Position numbers and translations under genes: made by a program. Below the pieces are notes generated by a model. The model was not told the DNA's origin and searched no databases. It saw only the letters and a program-made list of their open reading frames with translations. From positions 1 through 15,896 of the forward strand of contig JAETQR010000061.1 of the NCBI GenBank assembly GCA_021770615.1: a stretch of 15,896 nucleotides of DNA, written 5' to 3'. Position 1 is the first letter of the stretch; every line of letters starts with the position of its first letter. Below, one piece after another: positions 1-6,710 of this stretch. This stretch comes from Lachnospiraceae bacterium. Its GTDB lineage: Bacteria > Bacillota_A > Clostridia > Lachnospirales > Lachnospiraceae.

Positions 1-33
1 CAACTTCGAGCATTGATATATGAAAAAAGGTAA
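1..33 (+). CDS. C-terminal end of an upstream gene (partial)
   Basis: Frame 1 is open from the window edge to a TAA at 31-33 and reads QLRALIYEKR. The other two + frames hit stops within the first 27 bases. The basic, helical tail would suit a glycosyltransferase, and in Pel operons the PelF glycosyltransferase gene lies next to pelG. That identity is only an inference from context. Ten codons are too few to prove the gene is real. Confidence 0.35.
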   Translation, partial: QLRALIYEKR

Positions 34-35
34 CT

Positions 36-57
36 GTTCGGGGACGCGTCCCCGAAC
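36..57. repeat. perfect 22-bp GC-rich palindrome
   Basis: The left arm GTTCGGGGACG is followed directly by its exact reverse complement CGTCCCCGAAC, with no spacer. It begins two bases after the TAA of the upstream partial gene. No T-run follows, so it is not a classic intrinsic terminator. It could be a REP-like intergenic repeat, an mRNA-stabilising hairpin between operon genes, or a protein-binding site. Confidence 0.7.
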
Positions 58-75
58 AAGAAATGTAGTATTTTT

Positions 76-90
76 GGGGCTTTTAGCCCC
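76..90 (+). other. short GC stem-loop before the pelE-like start
   Basis: GGGGCT and AGCCCC form a 6-bp stem around TTT, about 25 bases upstream of the ribosome site at about 111-118. It is a second hairpin close behind the 36-57 palindrome. It could modulate readthrough or translation of the next gene, but no function can be shown. Confidence 0.35.
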
Positions 91-122
91 GGGTACACGA
101 GTTTTATTAAGGAGGTGATGGT

Positions 123-1082
123 ATGACATTGACAAGAGATGAGAGACTGTTTTTGATAATACTTGTCCTGAATCTGGCAATTGCATGTTTATATCTTATA
201 TATGGCCTGATATTTGCTGCGCCGCTGCAGGCACGGAAAGAGAAAGATGCAGAGGAGATGTTTTACGATAACAGGAGGACTTACATCATACGTTTTGCTG
301 TTATGGCGCTGTGCCCGGTGGTCGGTGTCTTGTTTTTTTCGGTAGCGCATTTTTTGTATCTGACGGTCTTCCGGTTCAGGGTCAACCTGGAGGATGTCAC
401 ATTTAAAAAGGATCGTGTTGAGACACAGGTAAAGGCGAATGAAGAGGTGGAGCGTAATGTAATTCCTGTGGAAGAGGCTATTATCGTAAACGACAAGAGG
501 AGTCTCCGCACTGCAATGATGAGTATTCTCAGGGGCGAGACGAGTGACACACTATCATCCATTGCCCTGGCTTTAAATGCAGGAGATTCTGAAACGGCAC
601 ATTATGCCGCTTCGATCCTGAGTGATAAGTTCAATGAGTTTCGTATGAATGTCAGAAAAATGTATGCAGGACTTCAGGAGCAAGAACCGGGTCAGACAGA
701 AGGTGAAGAAAAACTGATTGATTATATGAATGGCCTTTTGAAGGAAAATGTTTTTACGGAACTTGAACAGAACGGCTTTGTCAGGATGATGGAGGAGGTT
801 GCGGAAAAACTGTACCAGAAGGATCCGTCACGCCTCACCGGCGAGCGTTATGAAGGGATATGCCTGAGACTGATGGAGACCGAAGAGTTTGAAGATGCGC
901 GGAAATGGTGCCTGAGGCTGGCTGAAGAACATCCGGGAGAATTGTGTGCTTATGCATGTAGATTGAAGCTGTATTTTATATTGAGGGAGAAGGGCAGCTT
1001 CTTCGGGACGCTTGAAGCACTTAAACAATCAGAGGTAGTCATTGATAATGAAACGTTGGAGATGATCAGGGTGTTCAACTAA
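123..1082 (+). CDS. PelE-like membrane protein with C-terminal helical repeat region
   Basis: A 319-residue protein. Two hydrophobic segments (about residues 9-33 and 54-83) are followed by a long soluble, helix-rich region. Within it, a segment around residues 115-170 (VPVEEA-like start, then DSETAHYAAS at 155-164) and acidic helices after 200 look like TPR-type packing. Pel operons encode PelE, a protein with two N-terminal TM helices and a TPR region that works with the other inner-membrane Pel proteins. The same topology, and the position one gene upstream of pelG, make a PelE equivalent the best call. The start is well supported by AAGGAGGTGATGG just upstream. The gap to pelG is 74 bases. 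It is distant enough from any protein I can recall that the name should be taken as functional analogy, and a generic TM-TPR protein remains possible. Confidence 0.6.
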   Translation: MTLTRDERLFLIILVLNLAIACLYLIYGLIFAAPLQARKEKDAEEMFYDNRRTYIIRFAVMALCPVVGVLFFSVAHFLYLTVFRFRVNLEDVTFKKDRVETQVKANEEVERNVIPVEEAIIVNDKRSLRTAMMSILRGETSDTLSSIALALNAGDSETAHYAASILSDKFNEFRMNVRKMYAGLQEQEPGQTEGEEKLIDYMNGLLKENVFTELEQNGFVRMMEEVAEKLYQKDPSRLTGERYEGICLRLMETEEFEDARKWCLRLAEEHPGELCAYACRLKLYFILREKGSFFGTLEALKQSEVVIDNETLEMIRVFN

Positions 1083-1156
1083 GAGACAAGGGGCATGAAA
1101 ATAGTGTTACGAAGATTTAAATATCCGTATGCGGAGGAAAACGGAGGGATGATGGT

Positions 1157-2620
1157 ATGGCTGGTGTAGGCGTAAAATTAAACCGTATATTCAAGAAAGA
1201 TTCCATTGCGGTAGATATAGCCGGTTTTACATATAGTATTGTGATCACGATAGCACCAATGCTGGTTGTGATTGCAGGTATCCTGCTGATGGGCTGGGTG
1301 CTTGGGCTTGGGGAGGCTGCTTATTTGGACAGAGAACTGTTCTCGTGCACCGTATTGTATGTATTTATCTTTGCGCTGCTGGTGGTTGCACCGTTTAATG
1401 CAGTTTTATCCAAATATGTTCAGGACGCAATTTATGAAGAAAGGTATCAGGATATTCTGCCCTGTTACTATTTGGGGTTGTTGATGACCCTGGTTCCCGG
1501 ATGTGTGATCGGAATTTCTTTCTCGTTGTGGGAACATTTTGTGGGCGGGGTAGATGTCTTTTACGTGTTTCTTGGATTTTGCGCTTATATCTCTATGATA
1601 TTGGTGTTTTATTCCATGATCTACCTGTCTGTCTGTAAAGATTATGAAAGAATATCGTTGTTTTTTCTCCTTGGTATGGTAGTGTCATTTTTGCTTTCGA
1701 TGGTATTAAGGTTCTTGTGTCATTGGGCCATAACAGACAGTATGCTGTTCTCTCTTGCGGTAGGGTTCTTTTTGACCGCGGTGCTTGAATTTACTGCGTT
1801 AAAAAGGTACTTTCTTAAGAACAGCAACAGGTATAAGCCAGTGCTGCAGTATTTTGTAAAATGGTGGAAACTGGTGGTTGCTAATTTTTTCTATGTTTTT
1901 GGTCTGTATGTCCATAATTTTGTATTTTGGACGGCCGATGAAGGCAGGATCATCGCAAAAAGCTTTGTATTTAACCAGGCCTATGATATTGCCACATGTC
2001 TTGCCATGTTCACTAATCTGTCGGCTACTGTAATTTTTATCACTCATGTGGAAATGCATTTTTATGAGAAATACAGGGCATATTCGGAGGCTGTAATCGG
2101 CGGGAAGGGGATAGATATTGAGAATGCGAAAGAGCGGATGTTCCGGCAGCTGGGAAGTGAACTTATGAATCTGGTGCGTGTGCAGTTTATCATTTCAGTA
2201 GTTATATACCTGCTCTGTGTGGTCTTTTTGCCTCAGTATGGGTTTGCCGGGCCGGCGCTTCGTATTTATCCGTGTCTGGCCGCCGGGTATTTTATCTTGT
2301 TCCTGATGTATGCTTCACTTATGTTTTTATATTATTTTAACGACCTGACAGGAGCTGTGATGACGGTGCTCAGTTTCTTTTTTGTCACATTTTTGGGGAG
2401 CATAGTGTCTATGGGACTATCCGATATCTGGTACGGTGCAGGGCTGGCTCTGGGGGCGTATGCCGGATGGTCCGTTGCATACATGCGCCTGCGCTGGGTG
2501 GAACGGAATCTGGATACTCATATCTTCTGCCAGGGGCAGATCCTGAAGAGGGAAGTCGGCCCCAAACCTCCTTCGCTGGTATACAGTCGAAGTGTCAGGG
2601 AGAAGGAAGCAGAAAGATAA
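1157..2620 (+). CDS. pelG: PelG-like exopolysaccharide transporter/flippase (MOP fold)
   Basis: A 487-residue polytopic membrane protein with about 12 hydrophobic segments. It opens with a short basic stretch (VKLNRIFKKDS) followed by a first TM region near 20-48 (YSIVITIAPMLVVIAGILLM), the layout of PelG proteins, which run about 450-490 residues. PelG is the inner-membrane MOP-superfamily component of the Pel system. It is thought to form the synthase/transport complex with PelD, PelE and the glycosyltransferase PelF. The start at 1157 has GGAGGG eight bases upstream and is the only in-frame ATG there. The C-terminal tail after about 455 is polar and cytoplasmic. It is the last clear gene of the operon, with a strong terminator at 2760-2794. 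No c-di-GMP receptor (PelD) or PelF is visible, so the rest of the operon must lie to the left. Confidence 0.8.
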   Translation: MAGVGVKLNRIFKKDSIAVDIAGFTYSIVITIAPMLVVIAGILLMGWVLGLGEAAYLDRELFSCTVLYVFIFALLVVAPFNAVLSKYVQDAIYEERYQDILPCYYLGLLMTLVPGCVIGISFSLWEHFVGGVDVFYVFLGFCAYISMILVFYSMIYLSVCKDYERISLFFLLGMVVSFLLSMVLRFLCHWAITDSMLFSLAVGFFLTAVLEFTALKRYFLKNSNRYKPVLQYFVKWWKLVVANFFYVFGLYVHNFVFWTADEGRIIAKSFVFNQAYDIATCLAMFTNLSATVIFITHVEMHFYEKYRAYSEAVIGGKGIDIENAKERMFRQLGSELMNLVRVQFIISVVIYLLCVVFLPQYGFAGPALRIYPCLAAGYFILFLMYASLMFLYYFNDLTGAVMTVLSFFFVTFLGSIVSMGLSDIWYGAGLALGAYAGWSVAYMRLRWVERNLDTHIFCQGQILKREVGPKPPSLVYSRSVREKEAER

Positions 2621-2628
2621 GAGGGGGA

Positions 2629-2738
2629 ATGTTTTTTTGTTACAGATATCATTGAGGCTGAGTTCCGGCAGGAAGAAATCGGATTTTTAATATATTGTGC
2701 GATTCCGGTCAATGCAAGGCAATTCATTCCCTCTGAAT
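2629..2738 (+). other. possible small ORF interrupted by a T7 tract
   Basis: Eight bases after the pelG stop, an ATG at 2629 sits behind GAGGGGG. Read straight, it ends after nine codons (MFFCYRYH). One T fewer in the T7 run at 2632-2638 would open a 36-codon frame, MFFVTDIIEAEFRQEEIGFL and onward to TAA at 2736-2738. It may be a decayed gene start, a sequencing or biological indel, or a slippage site. Coding status is unproven. Confidence 0.25.
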
Positions 2739-2759
2739 AATAAGGCATGTCTTTGCGTA

Positions 2760-2794
2760 TTAAACAGCCGCCCTGGTATAAGGCGGCTGTTTAA
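2760..2794. terminator. bidirectional intrinsic terminator
   Basis: TTAAACAGCCGCC (2760-2772) pairs perfectly over 13 bp with GGCGGCTGTTTAA (2782-2794) around a 9-base loop. The A/T ends of the stem supply a T-rich tail on both strands. It lies between the convergent pelG gene and the HTH-ATPase gene and can serve both. Confidence 0.85.
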
Positions 2795-2819
2795 ATATGC
2801 ATATATAATGTTTTGTATA

Positions 2820-3848
2820 TTAGCTGCTTGCATTTACATGTGCAAGCATTTTCCGTATATCCTGGTTTTCATTTGTAACACTGATATTTACATGAGGATG
2901 TTTCCGTTTGAATACAACAAATAATTCATGTGCAAAGCCCTGTCCTATATCATCAATGCCTTCAAAGTCCAGTATAACTTCCTCAAAGCTTTCAAATCTG
3001 GCACAAAGTCTTTTGGCTTGTGATCTTGACACTGGGAATCCGTCCGTAAAAATATTTTTTAAAGGTATATGCGTTTTTATAAAGCCATTATCTACATCAG
3101 AAAACATATCAAACACCTCCTTGATATTGACTTTGCTGTTATTTGGCATGATCATAGCCACTGTGGTTCCTTTTTTGTCCTTCCAGCTTTTTAATTCTGG
3201 AATGGATACGATATCCTGAATAACATCATGATGTGTATTATGTGTAAAAATTTTCCCGTCTGATAATACTCCAAAGTGCTCGATCATTCTAGATGTGAAG
3301 AAGATGCCTTCTCCGGAATGATTTTCTGAGTCAGTAGTGAGTTTCCCTTTGAATAATTCATTGACTGCGTCATCTAATGTTTCATAACCATAATATTCTT
3401 TGATTTTTTCAAAAATACCGATACCATTATCATCTATCATGATTTTTGTTGAGCAATAGTTATATAGAGTATAGATGATTATTTCTGAAGCATTGGAGTG
3501 ATCAATTGCATTATTCATCATCTCAGTAAAGGCATATTGCCAGATTTTGTATACATTATCTGGAAGATTATTTGCAATCGGTTCTATTATTTCATTGAAT
3601 ATTCTGTCTTCCTCTAATTTGTTATTGCAATAGTATATTTTTACATTTTCAATTTCCGACAAAACGTACTTTCGGCCTTCCCTTTTGATGATTTTTTCAG
3701 TACACAATTCATTGAGATATCGATAGACGGTTGTCAAAGAAATATGAAAAGTTTCTGCGGTCTTTTGCGCTATTGCGTTATCGCCAATTTCTATTTTTTC
3801 TAGTATATAGTGTTTAATTCTTTCCTTTGTGCTCTTTTTTAAACTCAT
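2820..3848 (-). CDS. HTH - GHKL ATPase - STAS-like (DUF4325) regulator
   Basis: A 342-residue soluble protein with three parts. Residues 1-65 form a winged HTH (IAQKTAETFHISLTTVYRYL). Residues about 85-240 form a GHKL/HATPase fold: an N-box (TEMMNNAIDHS, 108-118), a G1 box (DDNGIGI, 139-145) and a G2 box (SGEGIFFTS, 178-186). Residues about 260-340 match STAS-like DUF4325 (ILDFEGIDDIGQGFAHELF, 292-310). No receiver, sensor or H-box is visible, so it is not an ordinary histidine kinase. The parts resemble an anti-sigma kinase and its STAS partner joined to a DNA-binding head. A nucleotide-controlled transcription regulator is my inference, and the target is unknown. The gene is clearly more AT-rich than its left neighbour, which hints at transfer. 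The ribosome site (AAGAGA) is weak. Confidence 0.75.
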   Translation of the reverse strand: MSLKKSTKERIKHYILEKIEIGDNAIAQKTAETFHISLTTVYRYLNELCTEKIIKREGRKYVLSEIENVKIYYCNNKLEEDRIFNEIIEPIANNLPDNVYKIWQYAFTEMMNNAIDHSNASEIIIYTLYNYCSTKIMIDDNGIGIFEKIKEYYGYETLDDAVNELFKGKLTTDSENHSGEGIFFTSRMIEHFGVLSDGKIFTHNTHHDVIQDIVSIPELKSWKDKKGTTVAMIMPNNSKVNIKEVFDMFSDVDNGFIKTHIPLKNIFTDGFPVSRSQAKRLCARFESFEEVILDFEGIDDIGQGFAHELFVVFKRKHPHVNISVTNENQDIRKMLAHVNASS

Positions 3849-3890
3849 TTCTCTTATTTTTTCACTTTATTTTGATATGTATTAACTATA

Positions 3891-3932
3891 TCACACGAAA
3901 ATTTAATTGTACAGATACTAAATCTTGTGTGA
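3891..3932. promoter_or_regulatory. inverted half-sites upstream of the HTH-ATPase gene
   Basis: TCACAC (3891-3896) and GTGTGA (3927-3932) are inverted half-sites 30 bases apart. They lie 43-84 bases upstream of the minus-strand start at 3848, where that gene's promoter must be. They could be an operator for the HTH protein itself. The half-sites are short, so a chance origin is possible. Confidence 0.3.
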
Positions 3933-3963
3933 GGCGATAAAAAATATACAAAGATTTGAGCGA

Positions 3964-3992
3964 TTGATATTGAGGAACTAAGAGGATATAAT
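3964..3992 (+). promoter_or_regulatory. strong sigma-A-type promoter of the WYL regulator gene
   Basis: TTGATA (3964-3969), a 17-base spacer and a perfect TATAAT (3987-3992). Transcription should start near 3999, giving a leader of about 100 bases before the ATG at 4103. The palindrome at 4000-4012 sits exactly at the expected start point. Confidence 0.75.
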
Positions 3993-3999
3993 AAAACCC

Positions 4000-4012
4000 G
4001 ACATAGTGTGTC
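4000..4012. promoter_or_regulatory. operator 1: GACA-TAGTG-TGTC palindrome
   Basis: Inverted GACA/TGTC half-sites around five bases, with a matching further context (CGACATA...TGTCA). It lies at the predicted transcription start of the WYL regulator gene, where a bound repressor would block initiation. The same core recurs at 4998-5010, which supports a specific site and negative autoregulation. Confidence 0.65.
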
Positions 4013-4102
4013 ATGATATAAGTGCTATTCTGTTATTGATAGAAGGCATCCTGGGGGTATTATATTATACTTCAAAATGATACGGGGAAGGAGGATCTGA
4101 TT

Positions 4103-4999
4103 ATGCGGGAGGGCAGATTATTTAAGATTGTGTACTACCTGCTTGACAAAGGACGGGCTACTGCTCCGGAGTTGGCGGAAAAGTTCGAAGTATCGGTCAG
4201 AACGATTTACAGGGATATTGATGTCCTGAGCGGGGCAGGTATTCCGATTTATGCAGAAGCAGGCAGAAATGGAGGTATTCATCTATTAAGCGATTTTGTC
4301 CTGGATAAAGCCGTATTATCAGAGGAAGAAAAGCAGGAAATCCTTACAGCATTACAGAGCATAAATATTGCAAAGAATGTGAACGACAGCCAAACATTAC
4401 AGAAACTTTCAGCATTGTTTCAGATTGATTCAGAGAATTGGCTTGAGGTGGATTTTTCCAGATGGGGGAACAGAACATCCGACAATGAAAAATTTGAATT
4501 GCTCAAATCAGCGGTTATACGCTGCAAAAATGTCAGAATCCACTATGCGAACTCGTATGGTGTAATCAGCGAAAGGATCGTGCAGCCCTTAAAGCTTGTT
4601 TATAAAGCACATGCATGGTATCTGAAAGCATTTTGCACTGAAAAACAAGACTGGCGGATATTTAAATTAAATCGTATTCTGGATCTGGAGGTTTTGAGCG
4701 GAAGCTTTCGGCGTCGTGATTTCCCGGGATTAATTGAAACATCCGAAGGGGATTATCCTGAAATTATGCTTCACTTTACGAAAGAAATGGCCTACCGTGT
4801 TTACGATGAGTTTGATAAAACACAGATACAACAGGCAGAAGCCGGTGATTTAATTGTTTCTGCAAGGATGCCGCAGGATGCGTGGCTCATTGGATTCCTT
4901 CTGTCGTTTGGAACACAGGTGGACATCCTTTCGCCCAATTATTTGAAAGAGATCGTCGCGGAACAGGCAAAATTAATATATGAGAAAAATAAACCCTGA
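4103..4999 (+). CDS. WYL-domain transcriptional regulator (YafY type)
   Basis: A 298-residue cytoplasmic regulator. Residues 1-60 are a winged HTH_11 domain (APELAEKFEVSVRTIYRDID, 21-40), typical of YafY/DeoR-like WYL proteins. The WYL domain spans about 130-205 and contains the signature AWYLKAFC (171-178), followed by the usual WYL C-terminal extension. WYL domains are ligand-sensing modules whose effectors may be nucleic acids or small molecules. AAGGAGG lies about nine bases before the ATG. The gene is preceded by a strong promoter with an operator on its start point, and its TGA stop (4997-4999) lies inside a second copy of that operator. The regulated targets are therefore very likely itself and the zinc-ribbon/radical-SAM pair that follows. 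Repression is the simplest reading, but activation cannot be excluded. Confidence 0.85.
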   Translation: MREGRLFKIVYYLLDKGRATAPELAEKFEVSVRTIYRDIDVLSGAGIPIYAEAGRNGGIHLLSDFVLDKAVLSEEEKQEILTALQSINIAKNVNDSQTLQKLSALFQIDSENWLEVDFSRWGNRTSDNEKFELLKSAVIRCKNVRIHYANSYGVISERIVQPLKLVYKAHAWYLKAFCTEKQDWRIFKLNRILDLEVLSGSFRRRDFPGLIETSEGDYPEIMLHFTKEMAYRVYDEFDKTQIQQAEAGDLIVSARMPQDAWLIGFLLSFGTQVDILSPNYLKEIVAEQAKLIYEKNKP

Positions 5000-5013
5000 C
5001 ATATATTGTCAGG
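4995..5013. promoter_or_regulatory. operator 2: perfect CCTGACA-N5-TGTCAGG palindrome
   Basis: Seven-base arms (4995-5001 and 5007-5013) around TATAT. It shares the GACATA...TGTCA core with operator 1. It covers the TGA of the WYL gene and the -35 of the next promoter, so binding there should control the downstream pair. Confidence 0.75.
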
Positions 5014-5034
5014 ATAAGTGTGATAGATTATATG
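5006..5034 (+). promoter_or_regulatory. promoter of the zinc-ribbon/radical-SAM pair
   Basis: TTGTCA (5006-5011), a 17-base spacer and TATATG (5029-5034). The -35 is formed by the right arm of operator 2. The expected start is near 5041, giving a leader of about 45 bases before the ATG at 5086. Confidence 0.5.
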
Positions 5035-5085
5035 ACATAGCAATATATAAACTTTAAACACATTGGAAAAACGGAGGTAAGAAAA

Positions 5086-5358
5086 ATGAGTGAGATGAAT
5101 CAGAAGTTTTGTCAGTGCTGCGGGATGCCTATGGGAGATACCGATGAATTGTATGGGACAAATGCCGATGGCGGAAAAAGTAAGGAATATTGCAGGTATT
5201 GTTTTGAAAACGGTGCGTTTACTTTTGACGGCAGCATGGAGGAGATGATTGAGATCTGTGTTCCTAAGATGGTTGCCGCCCATCCGAATATGGATGAAGA
5301 GGAAGCAAGACGGGGTATGTTTGAGTGGTTCCCGACGTTAAAGCGCTGGAAAAAGTAA
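5086..5358 (+). CDS. small zinc-ribbon protein (Zn_ribbon_2 type)
   Basis: A 90-residue protein with two Cys pairs, FCQCCGMPM (C9 and C12, with C11 between) and YCRYC (C36, C39), consistent with one bound zinc. The CQxCGMPM opening is characteristic of the putative zinc-ribbon family PF12674. The rest is helical and acidic, ending in a conserved-looking WFPTLKRWKK. No function is established for the family that I know of. GGAGG lies about ten bases before the ATG. It is the first gene of a two-gene unit, 18 bases before the radical SAM gene, under operator 2. Confidence 0.75.
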   Translation: MSEMNQKFCQCCGMPMGDTDELYGTNADGGKSKEYCRYCFENGAFTFDGSMEEMIEICVPKMVAAHPNMDEEEARRGMFEWFPTLKRWKK

Positions 5359-5376
5359 TCCGGGAGGAGACGGAAT

Positions 5377-6252
5377 ATGCACTTTGTGAAAGTAAAAGGG
5401 ATATTATCCCCTCAAAATGGAATGAATTTATATCGCGGTTGCTCTCACGGGTGCATTTATTGTGACTCCAGAAGCAAATGCTATCATATGGAACATGCTT
5501 TTGAAGATATTGAAGTCAAAGAAAATGCGCTTAGCTTGTTAGAGCATGCCCTTAAGCATAAGCGAAAAAAATGCATGATAGGTACAGGCTCAATGGCGGA
5601 TCCCTACATCCCTTTAGAAATGGAAATCGGCCATATCAGGAAGGCCTTGCATCTGATTTTTGAATATGGATTCGGCTTCACGGTTATTACAAAATCTGAC
5701 CGTATTTTGCGGGATCTGGATCTTTTGCAGAAAATAAACGAACAGACAAAATGCGTTGTGCAAATGACGCTGACTACTTATGATGAAACATTGTGCAGAA
5801 AAATAGAACCGAATGTGAGTACGACAAAAGCGCGGTTCGAGGCGCTGAAGCGCCTGGGAGATGCAGGAATTCCCACCGTTGTGTGGCTGACACCTATTTT
5901 GCCGTTTATCAATGATACAGAGGATAATATTTCCGGTATTCTGGATATGTGTATAGAAGCAAAGGTCTATGGAGTTATTTGCTTCGGGATGGGGCTGACA
6001 CTTCGGGAAGGAAACAGAGAGTATTTTTATGAGCAGTTAGATCGTAGGTTTCCGCAGATGAAAGAGAAATATATACGTACATATGGGAATCAATATATGA
6101 TTGAGAGTCCAAAGAACAGACGACTGATGAGATTATTTTGTCAGAAATGTGATGAGGGCGGGATCGTTCATAACAATGAGAAGATATTTGAATATCTGCA
6201 TACTTTCGAGGAAAAAGGTGTTGCAGAGCAATTAAACCTTTGGGGATCGTGA
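5377..6252 (+). CDS. SPL-like radical SAM protein (COG1533 type)
   Basis: A 291-residue enzyme. The radical SAM cluster motif is CSHGCIYC (C22, C26, C29), a CX3CX2C that binds a 4Fe-4S cluster and AdoMet. IGTGSMADPYIPLE (68-81) matches the GT..DPYxPxE segment of spore-photoproduct-lyase-like radical SAM proteins. KIEPN and the following helix, and WLTPILPFIND, also fit that group. True SplB proteins are longer and act on DNA photoproducts. This shorter type has no proven substrate, so no gene name is given. CGGGAGGAGA precedes the ATG. The 18-base gap to the zinc-ribbon gene, and the terminator beyond, make these two genes one transcript under the WYL regulator. Confidence 0.8.
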   Translation: MHFVKVKGILSPQNGMNLYRGCSHGCIYCDSRSKCYHMEHAFEDIEVKENALSLLEHALKHKRKKCMIGTGSMADPYIPLEMEIGHIRKALHLIFEYGFGFTVITKSDRILRDLDLLQKINEQTKCVVQMTLTTYDETLCRKIEPNVSTTKARFEALKRLGDAGIPTVVWLTPILPFINDTEDNISGILDMCIEAKVYGVICFGMGLTLREGNREYFYEQLDRRFPQMKEKYIRTYGNQYMIESPKNRRLMRLFCQKCDEGGIVHNNEKIFEYLHTFEEKGVAEQLNLWGS

Positions 6253-6309
6253 ATAGGTTAAGAGTTTCTTGTGTGGCAAAATAAACGAATGAGGACGGGT
6301 ATGTGCAAG

Positions 6310-6336
6310 ATAAAAGCTCTCTAAGAGAGCTTTTAT
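6310..6336. terminator. bidirectional intrinsic terminator
   Basis: ATAAAAGCTCTCT (6310-6322) and AGAGAGCTTTTAT (6324-6336) are exact reverse complements around one base. The effective loop is larger. It ends the radical SAM transcript on + and overlaps the stop of the 58-residue gene on -, so it serves both. Confidence 0.85.
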
Positions 6337-6509
6337 TGGAACATATTTTCTACATAATTTCGCATCGCATTGCGGGATTTGATTTCCCTTGCACCGTCCA
6401 CGATGGGTTTCTGCTCAGATTCAGGAAGCTGTGCGAAACGGTTCAGGATGTCTGAATGCTGGGCAAGCTCCATCGTGAAGCCGATAGGAAGATCCTGATT
6501 GTCTATCAT
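6333..6509 (-). CDS. small conserved-type hypothetical protein (58 aa)
   Basis: The frame starts MIDNQDLPIGFTMELAQHSD and ends NYVENMFQ with a TAA at 6335-6333. GGGGTGA lies six bases before the ATG. The composition is that of a folded helical protein. An LPIGFxMxLAQ opening, a central helix and a SRxxMxxYV tail make up a pattern I associate with short uncharacterised clostridial proteins, though I cannot name a family. It lies 48 bases downstream of the 50-residue gene on the same strand and shares its terminator, so the two probably form an operon. Its stop codon falls inside the terminator stem. It has no TM segment or signal peptide. Confidence 0.7.
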   Translation of the reverse strand: MIDNQDLPIGFTMELAQHSDILNRFAQLPESEQKPIVDGAREIKSRNAMRNYVENMFQ

Positions 6510-6557
6510 GTTATCACCCCATAGGTAGCATGTGCAGAAATAGTGAAAATATGCGGC

Positions 6558-6710
6558 CTATTCACCAGATGATTTGTCCTTTTTTGGATGCTTCTTATTC
6601 GGGGGAAGCATATCCTGGTAACTTGAAGATTCGCGCTGTCCTTCGTAAGCATCCTTGGTCTGAGTATAATCAATGGGTTTTTCGGTTGTAAATGATGATT
6701 TTTCCTTCAT
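6558..6710 (-). CDS. small lysine-rich hydrophilic protein (50 aa)
   Basis: The frame starts MKEKSSFTTEKPIDYTQTKD and ends in a basic tail (NKKHPKKDKSSGE). AAAGGAGAG lies about seven bases before the ATG. The protein is wholly hydrophilic, rich in Lys, Ser, Gln and Asp, and probably disordered or nucleic-acid associated. I do not recognise the family. It leads the two-gene minus-strand unit with the 58-residue protein. The good ribosome site, and a frame ending neatly before the next gene, support coding. Its promoter must lie in 6711-6860, where no clear sigma-A site can be picked out, so a sporulation sigma factor is possible. Confidence 0.65.
   Translation of the reverse strand: MKEKSSFTTEKPIDYTQTKDAYEGQRESSSYQDMLPPNKKHPKKDKSSGE

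Noticed and set aside
1095..1169. A 24-codon frame between the pelE-like gene and pelG, overlapping the pelG start.
   Set aside because: The purine-rich stretch is only one base from the ATG and the product is not recognisable. It could be a coupling leader but cannot be supported.
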